Positions 21,567 through 33,100 of a DNA stretch of 64,000 bases are shown here, piece after piece. A program made the position numbers and the translations under genes. Position 1 is the first letter of the stretch. Each line of letters opens with the position of its first letter. The DNA is from Pseudophaeomoniella oleicola (taxonomy: Eukaryota > Ascomycota > Eurotiomycetes > Phaeomoniellales > Phaeomoniellaceae), in NCBI GenBank assembly GCA_003868215.1, contig QWDQ01000029.1, forward strand, positions 1 to 64,000, written 5' to 3'. The notes below the pieces were generated by a model, which saw only the letters and a list, made by a program, of their open reading frames with translations, ran no database searches and was not told the origin of the DNA.

Positions 21567-23300
21567 ATGCTTACCACCGCGATCTTTGTTGCGTTGCTAT
21601 CGGCCCTGCCTCTAGCACCAGCTCTAGAGCATCGAGACATCTGTCCTTCAGCTCAAGAAGTCCTTGTGGCACCCACTGTCATTGAATACCCTCTTTATGT
21701 CAACACATTTCATTGCCACCAACACTGTCATTAATATCAGCGGCGCTGCCGAGATCACGATTAACAATGCTCCAACGAACCTCAGCACCGTTGTTACTGC
21801 TTCGACAACGAGTATCAACCCCATTAGCGGAGGATCTGGCATTGTGATTGGGATTGGATCGTCGACCTTTGTGATTGGGACTGGGTCATCAGCAGCAACG
21901 GTTACTGGATCTGGCAATGTGCTTGGGATTGGATCGTCTACAGCAATTATCACTGGATCTGGCACTAGGGCTGGGACAGGAGCTTCGACTACACCTGTCG
22001 CTGGAACCCTTGACACAGCTCTTACCAATACAGGGTAAGTCGCGCTCATATCTTATTCCCTGGAACCGAACATGTTGAAACCCTGTCTTTTAGCGTTAGC
22101 GCCGCAAACTCCAACGGTACTATGCCGTTCCTGATCCTTCTCGGCTCATTCTCTGCCAAACTCGCTCGCCGCCAGACGGAGAACTTCTCTGGGAGCCAAG
22201 GCTCAACAATCAATTGTTCCATGGCTGTTGCATATCAACTCATAAACGACCAACTCTACGCTGATGGGGTCATGATCTCAACGAATCCGGGTGTCTCAAT
22301 TCAGCCACTAGCGCCCATTTCGCCTGTGGGTTCCATCACTGGAGTGTTCAGCGTTTCGAACAATGCTTTGCAGTAGACCAATAGCGAATTCCCTACCAAT
22401 CCTGCGATATTCTGTGTCGATCCAGGCAACATCATCTACGCTATATTTGATGCATCGCAGCAGCCAAGTAACTGTATGACTTTGGCTCTAAGTCCAATTC
22501 CAGGTAGAGACTCTCCGCTGTCTTGAATCCCGTCAAAAGCCGATATACTTGTCTTAGCGGCAGCATGTGCAGGATATAATTACACTGCGCATGGCTTGGG
22601 ACCCAATGGCGAGATTGGCCCTACTGGCCCTCCTGGCCCTACTGGTCCAATGGGCCCTACCGGTCTCACAGGTCCTACCGGTCCAACAGGCCCTCAGGGT
22701 GTGTCAGGCATTCCCGGCCCGTCAGGGCCTTCAGGCCCAACTGGGGTTCGTGGTCCGTCTGGTGCCAGTGGTGCAATTGGACCGTCTGGAATTCTAGGTG
22801 CTGAAGGGCCCCGAGGACCCGTAGGACCAACTGGAGTGCCTGGCGCTCAGGGAGATGCTGGTCCCTCTGGTCCAACGGGTGCGCGCGGGCCGATTGGAGC
22901 ATCAGGTATTTCAGGCGCAACAGGTCCTACCGGTGCTGTAGGTCCTATTGGCCCTGATGGGCCCGTAGGTCAGACCGGCCCTCAAGGCTCGACCGGAGCT
23001 ACCGGCCCTCAAGGTCAGACAGGCGCTCAAGGCCAGACCGGGCCGCAAGGTCAAACAGGCGCCACAGGTCAGACTGGCGCTACTGGTCAGACAGGTGCTA
23101 CCGGTCCTCCAGGAAATCCAATCAGTTCCGACTACGGCTTTGTCGGATGCTTCCTGCAAACCGATACGAATGACAATGTTTACGGGAACGTAACCCCTGT
23201 AACGGCGGCCACGTGCAATAATATCTGTCCCAACGGTGATGGTAAAGAACGTTGTGGCAGCACCAGTGGAACTTACATTGATGTCTTTGCATTGCAATGA
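21567..23300 (+). pseudogene. Collagen-like secreted protein gene with two disabling lesions
   Basis: Three exons are recognisable: 21567-22034, 22094-22503 and 22558-23300. The frame starts with a signal peptide (MLTTAIFVALLSALPLAPA), then a Ser/Thr/Gly-rich region, then a globular domain (INDQLYADG...) resembling a fungal DUF found before collagen regions, then 58 uninterrupted Gly-X-Y triplets (22599-23120). A short Cys-containing C-terminal block ([10 protein letters not shown] ... [17 protein letters not shown]) looks like a reduced WSC carbohydrate-binding domain. Two breaks are seen: a one-base gain in a T run near 21709-21711 that shifts the frame between EYPLYVNT and FIATNTVI, and an in-frame TAG at 22374-22376 where a Trp codon is expected. 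Exon lengths sum to 1621, one more than a multiple of three, as expected. Both could be sequencing errors; otherwise this is a young pseudogene. Confidence 0.75.
22599..23120 (+). repeat. Collagen Gly-X-Y repeat, 58 triplets
   Basis: Fifty-eight consecutive Gly-X-Y triplets without interruption, moving from GPT/GPS-rich units at the start to GQT/GAT-rich units at the end, where 9- and 18-bp units (such as ggtcagac[ct]ggc) are nearly identical. The end with more uniform units looks more recently expanded. A Pro/Thr/Gln composition like this is typical of bacterial- and fungal-type collagens, which lack hydroxyproline. Confidence 0.9.
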
Positions 23301-25232
23301 AGGGCAAAAACCTTATATTGCTATCGACAAAGGAAAATCCCCTCCGCGATCGAGTTTCAGAGGGCTTGTTTGTTTTTCTTCATTTTTGGTTCTTTGGTAT
23401 GGACATTCTAGTGTTGGAGAGATCAAGGCCTTGAGCTCATTTTGAAGCCTAGGTACCCAACATCTGCTTTTCCGTTTTCCGGGTTCCGACCATTTTTCTT
23501 CGGGGTTGAAACGGAGGGGGGTTGTCGTGTCGTCGTCGTCGCTGGGTATCGGAGAGGGCTGGGCATATCGTGGTTAATGAAGTCGGTCTTTTCGATTGAA
23601 TGTAATAATCACAAACGTAATTATATATTCGAACACTTAAACGTCTCACAAGTTGTTGTGTGGCAGTCTCAACCCGATAGTTTGATCATGCCGTTCACAT
23701 TCGCTCAATCCGTCAACACTGATGCTGCTGCTGCTGCTGCGGCCTGGAGTTTGAATCTTTTGGAATGGCAAATGTAGATTGAGTGAGAAGGGAATAAATG
23801 TACGAAACTCGGAACTGCGGTGTTGTTATAGCATGTACATATGTTCTTATATCACGCCCGTTGAGTGATGGATATTCAGCCTTGTGGCTGCAGTGATTAT
23901 ATATGCGGATATAGACTCTTGTGGCAATGCTCACTCTTGCGATGCGCATGCAGTCGGCTCACGCGCTGAATTGGTCATCATGGCCCTTCCCTCTTAGAAT
24001 GTCCAATGGGTTGCAGTTGAGGCTTGGCTATCTTTCCTTGATCTTATTGTTCTTCCTGGTGTGGTACATGAAGGGAAAGACTGAGAGGCTAGATATCTCC
24101 CATCATGAGGTGTATTCAGTACTTTCTGGCACACGAGGTCTACTCCATTGACGGCGTGAATACGACTGGCCTGACCCAACGAACAGCAGATCATATGACT
24201 ACTGCTGGATCTGAGATAACAGGTTTATCAACTCATCGGTCGGATCGCATCTTTAGCCAGTGCAGCGGTTCACTGTTTCACTGACACGCTCACCGCCAGA
24301 TTGGACCTCGAACCCGTCCGAACTATCTTGCGATTCGCAACGCACGTGTAGATCATCGTTGCAGCGTTGGTATCGCGAATGAGATCAGCGATTGATAAGG
24401 GAAGCGCTTACGATACGTAACTGTGCGCATCTCCGGGTCTAAGCGCAAAAGTGTCAAAGCATCTCGAAGGGTAAATGGTGTCATGCCATTGCTTTAGGTC
24501 GTCAATCGCTTCTGGTGAATCGTGGTCTGATAGGATGATGTGGCATGGAGGATCCTCTGACTTCATTTTCCCTTTCTGTCCGGTCGCATGACTATATACT
24601 ATGTACATACCTAGGGCGCATACATAGGTACATCGTATCTTTGAAATCGTAGTGTGCAATGTTGGTTGTTGGTGCGAGACAACAAAGGTCCCAGGAAGAC
24701 AGATTGGACAAATAGTATGGCGTCAAGGCTTCATGAAGCGTGCGCATGTATGTGGATGGACTATGGAGATTCATCAGGTCAGACTTAGAAGAGGTGTTTG
24801 CTCGTCAATATGATCCTGTACAGCAGACATCTCCATGTGCAATGTTGGATGTACATCACAGAGGGGGAACCTAGTTGTAATCACCTCATCAGACCATCCC
24901 CATCTACTCTAGGCGCATCTTCTATTGTTGTTGCCATTGTGATTGATACGAAGCTTACCTTACTTCAGTTTAAGCCAAGTTTAATAAACATCCTTATCAT
25001 GCGCCCCGATCGTTTGGCGTTGATTATACCTAAAGGGCTATATTGACAGGGGTTCAAAGCTACTATTTCTACTTCCCATCACCCTCAGCCCATCCTTCTT
25101 TTCTATCCTCATTCCACACGACTCACCTCGATCACCGCCCATCTCTATCTCATTGCTGTCCCTTTCTCTCCGGTATTTCCAAAAAGGATATTCAACTCTT
25201 CTTTTAACCGTCTTAACTTCTAATCATCCATC
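23301..25232. other. Intergenic, no gene supported
   Basis: Contains a (TGC)6 tract at 23723-23740. Several small frames on both strands show no domain. The right end (about 25070-25230) is pyrimidine-rich, as expected of a fungal promoter, and leads into the small gene at 25233. Confidence 0.5.
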
Positions 25233-25669
25233 ATGCCTGGTGTTCGTAAGTTGCGCCTTTTGCTGTGTGTCCATCGATCGAGATAACTGACTCTATTCGG
25301 CTATGATAGCTACCGATGCGATTGACAAGCTAAAGGCTTTGATCAAGAAAGCCTTCAAGAAAGAGAAGAAGCCAGCCACCAAGACTGAAGAACCCAAGAA
25401 GGAGGAGACACCTAAGCCTACCGAGACAACCACTGCGCCAGTCACCGAGACTGCGCCGGCTGTCACTCCAGGTCCTCCGGCTGAAACTGGCACTGATAAC
25501 CCGGGTACGTTACCTTGTCATTGTTCGAGGGATGTTCAACTTGACTAACACTCGTATAGAAACCAAACCTTTGACTCCAGCGCCAGCGTCGACCGAGCCG
25601 ACAGAGGAGGCAAAGCCGGAAGAACCCAAGGCGGAGGAAGCTAAGCCTGCGGAGCCTACTCCTGCATAA
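25233..25669 (+). CDS. Small Lys/Pro/Glu-rich protein, 105 residues, three exons
   Basis: Exons 25233-25245, 25310-25504 and 25560-25669, with introns of 64 and 55 bp using GTAAGT and GTACGT donors and TAG acceptors, give 105 residues. The first exon encodes only MPGV plus one base. After PTDAIDKLKALIKKAF, a short amphipathic basic helix, the protein is a low-complexity tail built from KKEEKKPATKTEEPKK-like and PTETTTAPVTE-like blocks ending in PAEPTPA. It is highly charged, lacks cysteines and has no signal peptide or membrane segment, so it is probably an intrinsically disordered cytosolic protein. Small proteins of this make-up with a tiny first exon are widespread in Pezizomycotina, but I know of no assigned function. 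The frame-consistent strong splice sites support the gene. Confidence 0.72.
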
Positions 25670-27268
25670 ACGCGGCTAGACGATGGATGCTCTACAACTA
25701 CCGGCATCTCAACGGTCTACTGTACACGGGAACGCTTGAACCACCGTTTACCAGCTCCGAACTACTGGATACCCTTTATTGTCACTTTCGATGCCTGCGA
25801 TCGCGAACTTCAGCACCAGGACGTATCTAATACCCCATCGCGGTTTGATTAGTTTTGCCTGTTGCCTCGAATTGTTCTTGTCTATTTTTCGAATACCCCA
25901 TCATGCAATGTCAACATGCTTAATTGTTCAGTCCGGCATATACGGTGTGAGACTGGATGTTGCTTGATACCCCCTCTTGTTGTCGGCTTCTCAGTATATT
26001 TGCATTAGGTACAACCCAGGCATTGTGTTTTTATTCTGCCGTCAGTGTCTGCACCACAATGACTGGACAAAATTAATACCCTCTCTTCGTTTGATTTGGT
26101 ACTTTAGATAGCATACAAAACATTGATTCTGAATTGCATCGTTGACTAATACTACAACTTCGGCGACTTTGTATTGCACACAGTGAAGAAGACTCGACAC
26201 CACCATTTACAACACGATTGACTGGCACTCGCGCATTGTCATGCCCAGCAGCGATAACTTGTACTCATTCGATTGCCGCAGCAACACTATTCGCCAAGGT
26301 GATGATCAAACATATTTCGCAACATTCTACCAGTCGCCGAGGAATGCCTAGCATCGAACACTTACCTTCAACGTGAGGACGAGAAGTCTCTTGGGAGAGT
26401 TGACAATAGCGGACTGGGTTGCCAATTCACTTGATAAGAAAACCAAGCTTGTGCCCAGAGAGAGCGACATGACAGCTATAGCCTTGCGGCGCCTAATTTA
26501 CCCAGTAGACCAAGAGAATGAACTGAAAACAGTAACTTAGCGAGATGATGAAGGAGCAGGACTAATTTCTGTTCAATGAAGGACCATTTCCTTGGACTAT
26601 GAGACACCCTGGTCAAGGTTGCTGATAGTGTGAGATAACTTGAAAACCATCATAGCCTTTGTGAGAAGAATACCACATGAAGCACAGACAGTGCTCGTGA
26701 TCATCATCTTTTTCTCACCACCGTCGTCAGCTGGAATAGATCCTGACGATTAGCTCAGATAGATAGAGAAACCCGAAGGCTACATGGAATTACGGTCGGT
26801 AAGTTGCCCATTAGTTTTACTTTGAACCATCGAAAAGTGAACCAAGTCAACGGATTTCGAATGTGGGAATTTGTGCTGCTCGTGCTTGAAGATGCATTTA
26901 ACGGGGCCGCTGGAGTGGGTGGGGGGAAATGGTGTCCTGGCAACCGCGGAGTTCAGGTTACAAGTGCCTTGTTCTTTGCCGAGATCAGGAAATTCATCAA
27001 CAGATCGCCGAAGATTTCTTATGATACACTTGTACTCACTGTCGCCATCAATTGATATTGAATATTCTGTATATTCAAATTGCAACTAGTTTCTTCTTCA
27101 TGAACGAGATGATGAGTGTGAATTAATCGGCTATATGACTGTTGCATTCTTGCCATTTTTTGTTTCCAGCGTTACGTTTTCCCCAAGTTGGACCGCTTGA
27201 AAGTTCCGACAATTCCATTGTTTACTGCCCGCAAAAAGTACATGTGATCCACGCAACATTCCAATCGC
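25670..27268. other. Intergenic, no gene supported
   Basis: Short frames only. A minus-strand segment around 26385-26475 reads as a hydrophobic stretch (MSLSLGTSLVFLSS...) ending at a GTAAG-like donor, but no continuing exon could be found. The 27060-27268 part should hold the promoter of the GH5 gene. Confidence 0.45.
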
Positions 27269-29532
27269 ATGCCGAGAGCTCATCGAAGCTCGGCTGCCGG
27301 CGCCGCACCAGAGACTCGTCCAGCATTTGCAAGACCTCCCGGCGCAAGAGGGCCCTCGGCCGCCAGGAATGTATCCACGGAAAGGAGGACGCCTACAACA
27401 CCCACGAAGAAAACGAACAGACCGAAAGCGAAAGAATCACCGGCGACGACACCTAAAAAGTCCGGCGAGCGACGAAAGAGCCATCATGCCACCAACAGGG
27501 GTGTAGAATCATCTCCCACAAAGCCGAGGGCCAAGTATAACTCGGGTACCTCGTCTGGCGAGTCAACGCAAGTCCTTAGCCTTGACTCGCTGGCTAAGTT
27601 GAACGCCTTGAATGAAAAATCGGACATACGAACGAAGGAAGTCTATTCCAGAAAGGAAAGAGAAAAGGAGAGGGAAAGAAAACATAGACCGGATGGCACA
27701 ACTGCTAGACGGAAAAGAAAGCGTAGGGATGTCAGTGGTGCATTGCTGGAGGAGGGCCGGGCAGAGAAAGTCAGACAAAGGACAGTGCACCGAGGAGGTG
27801 GAAGTGAGATATATGAACGGATGAGACATAGAGGCGGTGACGCAGATGACGGTCGTAACAACAAGAAGAAGTGGTTATGTCTTGCGGGAGCGTTTATTGT
27901 TTTGGTGCTCATTATCGTGATCCCAGTCGGGGTGGTGGTTGCTAAGAAGCATCATAAAGATCCTTCAGACGGCGCGACTACGACAGCTACAACGTCTACT
28001 GGCAATTTGCCAGACGGAAATACAGTTCCAGCCGCCGCCAAAAACACTTATCTGGATCCGTATACATGGCTTGACACTACGGATTTCAACACAACGTATA
28101 CTAATGACACTGTTGGGGGCTTATCAGTTATGGGATTGAATATGACGTGGGACGACACAGCCAGAGCGAACCCGACAGTCCCTGCCTTAAATCAGACCTG
28201 GACGTACGGTGAGCGACCCATTAGGGGAGTGAATCTGGGCGGATGGTTAGATCTTGAGCCCTTCATCACACCATCACTGTTCAACTCTTATTCGTCAAGT
28301 GAGGGGATAATCGACGAGTACACTCTGGTCACCAAGCTTGGTCAGAAGACGGCTGCGCAGACCCTGGAGAAGCACTACGCAACTTTCGTCACGGAGCAAA
28401 CATTTTCAGAGATCGCAGCTGCTGGACTGGACCATGTGCGAATACCGTACCCTTACTGGGCGGTCACAACCTACGACGGGGATCCATATGTCCCTAAAAC
28501 AGCCTGGAGATACCTGCTTCGTGGGATCGAGTGGGCAAGAAAGTATGGTCTCCGAATCAACTTGGATTTGCACTCCCTTCCTGGAAGTCAGAATGGTTGG
28601 AACCACAGTGGTCATCAAGGCCCAATCGACTGGCTTAATGGAACAGACGGCAGCCTCAATGCTCAGAGATCGCTTGACATTCACCGTCAATTGGCAACGT
28701 TTTTTGCCCAGCCCAGGTATGATAATGTGATTCAATTTTATGGACTTGTCAACGAACCACATATGTTGGCACTTCCTATCGAGGCTGTGGTCAACTGGAA
28801 CATCCAAGCCGTCAAAGTTATCCGTGACAGCGGACTGAAAAAGTATCTTCCTTTTGGAGACGGCTTTCTTGCTCTGAATGCATGGCACGGTAATTTTACC
28901 GGAGTCGACGACAAACTCGTTATGGATACCCATCAGTACATGATTTTTAATGCTGGAGAGGTTGCGTTCACGCATCAAAATAAGATCAGTCTGGCCTGTG
29001 ACACGTGGTCGAAAATGCTGGTAGCATCAGAAGATGCGTCCTCCACAGGGTAAGTCTATGAGAGCCATCTCCTTTCCAGCGCACACTAACATGGACATCT
29101 AGATGGGGCCCTCTTCTCGACGGTGAATGGTCTCAAGCCGACACCGACTGCCAACAATACGTCAACAACGTCGGCGTCGGCAACCGCTGGGAAGGCACCC
29201 TCGACAACGGCGACCCATCCACCCAAGTCCTCACCCCGCGCTGCCCCTACGAAAACAGCACATGCTCCTGCTCCCTCGCCAACGCCGACCCTTCCGACTA
29301 CTCGGACCAATACCGCTCGTACCTGCTGATGCTCGCCGAAGCCCAGATGTTCGCCTTCGAGCAGATCTGGGGCTGGTTCTATTGGACCTGGGACACGGAG
29401 TCGGCGCCGCAGTGGAGCTACAAGAAGGGGTTGGCCGCCGGCATCATGCCGAAGTTGGCTTACGATCGGAGCTTTTTGTGTAATTCGAGCGTGCCCGATT
29501 TCGCGGCCGAGGGGTTGCCGGAGTATTATTGA
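27269..29532 (+). CDS. exgD: GH5 glucan exo-1,3-beta-glucosidase, type II membrane protein (ExgD-like)
   Basis: Exons 27269-29049 and 29103-29532, joined over a 53-bp intron, give 736 residues. The first ~200 residues are a basic, Ser/Lys/Arg-rich cytosolic tail, followed by one membrane span at about 202-225 (LCLAGAFIVLVLIIVIPVGV), a Thr-rich linker, then the glycoside hydrolase family 5 catalytic domain starting at IRGVNLGGWLDLEPF (about 318). The acid/base is Glu496 in LVNEPH and the nucleophile Glu602 in DGEWSQ, with WFYWTWDTE near the C-terminus. Several N-glycosylation sequons are present. The enzyme trims beta-1,3-glucan at the cell surface during wall remodelling. Length and layout match the ExgD group of Aspergillus. 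It converges with the NACHT gene downstream. Confidence 0.95.
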
Positions 29533-30143
29533 TTTGAGAATTGAAATGGCAATTTGGGACTGAGGGGTCGCGTTGAAGAGTCGGAGATTTTGTGTCTTTG
29601 GCAATCTGGTTTGACTCTTGTTTGACTCTTTTTTGAATTTGTTTTTTTGGCGTTGGCATGTAATTAAAGCACAAAGCATGTTTGCGGGGGCATCGATGCA
29701 TATTGTTTTTTTACGGCGTGTTTTTAACGGCACTTTGCATTTTACAAATTGAGAGATTTATGGATGGGATGGGATGGGTAGTTTTTTACTGATATGTTAC
29801 ATACAGGGCGAAAATCAAGGGGAGGAGTACTGGTCATCATCAGAAACAATGTGTATATAGGTAGACTTGTACGGGTCGAACCGTATAGAAAATGAAAAAC
29901 AAACGGTTCACATATGTAACAACATAATGGTGCTTGACAATTGGAATTGGTTTTCAGTAAGAATTTTTGTGAAGAGCGAAAAGCGAAAAGCGAAAAGCGA
30001 GATTGAGAATGGAGATTGAAATGAGATGTATAGTTTGGACCGAATGATTTGTTTATCTTTCACCTTTCTCATAGCCAATTTCCGCGGGGGGGGGTGCGGG
30101 ATTCTTTCTCTTCTTCTTTCTCTCCTTCCTTTTCCTTTTTTTT
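29533..30143. other. Convergent intergenic region between GH5 and NACHT genes
   Basis: AT-rich 3' regions of two convergent genes. A tandem gaaaagc unit repeats at about 29977-30000. A pyrimidine run precedes the NACHT stop. No gene is supported. Confidence 0.6.
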
Positions 30144-33100
30144 TTAGAAGATATACGGTTCCAAATCACAATCGTCCTGGGCGTCGAACGGCTCGACCTT
30201 CCGATCCAACATGCCGATCCCCTTGTTCTCGGCGACGTGCTCGATCACGTCGGATCCGGCGGTGCGCCAGCCGCCGAAGTCACGTGTGTCGTGTACGAAG
30301 AAGCCGAGTGGGGGGGATAGGAAGCCGTTTAGGCCGATGACTTGGCCGGAGGGGATGGGATGGGGATGGAGTTGGGAGAAGGGGTGTTCGGGGGGTTCGA
30401 ATCGTTCGCTTCCATCGGGGTTGGCGGTGTGGTCGGAGGATTTGGATACTGTTGCTGCGGCGGCTCCGGGGGGTTCACCACCGATGATGATGCGGTGGCG
30501 GTCGTTGGGGTCGCTGGATGATGAGGGGAAGAAGTACACCTTTCGGCCTGCCGCAGTTCTCGGGAGGAATATCGGTTTCACGGGTAGTGATACCGGGCAA
30601 GCGGTGTCGTGGTTGTCGTTCTCGGCGTTTTTCAGGGCTGCTCCATTCGCTCTGACGTCCATTCGTCCTGTTTCTTTTCCAGGTTCCGATTCCGCCTGCC
30701 CCGCGATGTTGGGTGGAAACAGTTCTATGCGGAATACAGAAAGATGGTCGGCAGACCAAGATAGATAAACTTCTTGGGGTCTCCATGTCAGCGTCAAGGG
30801 CAGTTCGGTAACGGCGATACTGTTTGATACACCGATATTCAGCTTGACACGGTGATACAAAGTAGGTTGGCTCCTAGTGGGCTTGGAGGAGGATAGACGA
30901 TATGTCGTTACAAAGACAGAGAGCTTCAGTGGCGCCCGTCCCTTAGGCGGCGGCAGAGGAGTATGATTGTCTTTCGTTGACCTTCCCTTCTGTTTCATCT
31001 GCTTCCTACGCTTCCGCTGTTGGCTCTGACTGGTGACTTGCGCTTCAATTGCAGCAACGTGGAGATACTGACCGCAGTCCGAAAAGTGACATTTCACCGA
31101 CACGTGCCGAGCTGTAATGAAAGAGTCCTGTTAGCCACGTGCACATAGAGCAGGCTCGGCAGACGATGGTCAACGTACTGTGTGATGTTGTTGGACGGAG
31201 TCGTCTTGTGAACCACGTCTTTGCCTCATAATCCATGAAGAGGACATCGCCTCGACTGACTGGCCAGACTATCAAGCTCTTATTTGGATGTACCACAGGC
31301 GGCGAGTCGTACAAAAAGACATCAATGTTCCAGGTCCAAGTAAGAATTTTATCGAGCACTCGTCCGCCGTCAGTCATACGATATACTAACATCGAAGCTT
31401 CAGATCTCGTCTGTTGTGGCTCCTCCAGGACACCCCGAGTCCTCTTTTTCATTTGGGTTGCTCGGCCAACCCTTCGGTATACATCATCCTCATCGCTCGA
31501 GTCATCACCGAAAGGAGGACGACGGGTCTCATCGTCCGATCCGAAATTAATAATCTCCTCATCTGATTCATCGAGATAACGCCTGTAGTGGCGCATGGGA
31601 CCCTGGCGATCATCGTCTGATGAAGAATCATCCTCTCCACTGGCATCCCCAGACTCGTCATCGTCATCATCATCTTCCGCATCTTCGATTGACAACGCTT
31701 CCCACATGTTAGCGTCGTCCTCCTGGATTAGTGCATCATCTGCTTCTGTAGATGCTTCACTCCAAGTTTCAGCAAGGGACCCCTCACTTCCTTCATCCGA
31801 ACTTTCGATAGTGTAGTCGGAGCTCGCGCTACTCGAATTTTCTGCAAGGAATACCTTTTCCTCCTCGTTGCTTCCGGCTCTACCGTCTTTCCCCGATTGG
31901 TTGGTTTCTTGACCATAGGACAGCAGTGATAGATGCTCAAGATCAGCACCCACATTCTCCAATTGTTGGTCTAGTAGCCCAACTGTTCGGGGATGGTTGT
32001 TGAGAACTTTCCGCCTACTTGTCACGACGAGGACATCGTCTTGCGTTGAGAACTCTTCAAAATATAGAGGCAAGTCTTTCGTCGGTATTTTCAATATCGC
32101 TGTTTCAGTACCCGTGTGTTGCATGCGTAACAATTGGGAGCCAATGCGCAGTGAAGAGCAGGTGGGTCCAAAAGCAATAGGGGCTGCACGTCCAACTCGA
32201 GTTCTCGTGTCTCCGTATGGATCATCACGCGCATATAACTTCCAGTTACAGGCTTCGATGTCTATATCGATCTGCATCATCTGCTGGTACTCTGGTTCTT
32301 TGTTATCGTTGCAAATCCACGTGAAGTAAAAGAACTCTAGAATACTTCGTCGGCGAGCGCTGAGAAAGGTTAGTCATTATATACACTCTAGAAGGATGGA
32401 GGAAGGGTACTGACTGCAATTGCAGCACATTAATTCTGTTGCAGTCTAGCGTCAATCCTTCATGGGAGCGTCTGGCATGATGAACAAGGCCCTCGCTCGG
32501 TGGACTCAACAGATGGCTCTGGTATCGGTCCGGATATGAGGACATGAAATTGTCCGGACCGAGAGTCCGCCAGAATATTCTGTCCAGCTCACCAGGATTC
32601 GATGATACCCGACACTTGGGGCTGCCACAAGTCGCACAGTCCAGAAAGTGTGACCATTCATGTACCAGGAACCGGTAATCTTTCCGGTAATCATGGTCAG
32701 GATCATTGAACCAAAGTGGGAAGATTCTTTTCAGAAATTTGAATCTGTCAGGAACCTCTTTAAGTCTATGAATAGCAAAGTGATTCTGTATCCACAGGTT
32801 TTGACATTGCAAACACGTGAGGAAGTTTGGCGAATCGAGAAAGTCTTTCACTCGTCTTGAAAGCTCTGCGGACTTTGCACGTTCCGTGTCCAAGTGCTTG
32901 TCCCAATATTTTGCAGAGTATTGGAGAAAATGCTGATTTTCAACCGGATCGCCCAAAGCATCACAACGGATGTCAGCCTTGCACACAAGTGGTTCCTTAT
33001 ATCTATCAAGACATAGATACCTCAGACACACATCGGCAAGAGTATATGTTGTAACAAGAGATCTGGGTGCGGAGGTAGACCGTTCGGAGTCCTGAAGAAC

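Noticed and set aside
21677-21740. An extra small intron to explain the frame change in the collagen-like gene
   Set aside because: Donor is weak and joining its ends does not restore the downstream frame; a one-base change does.
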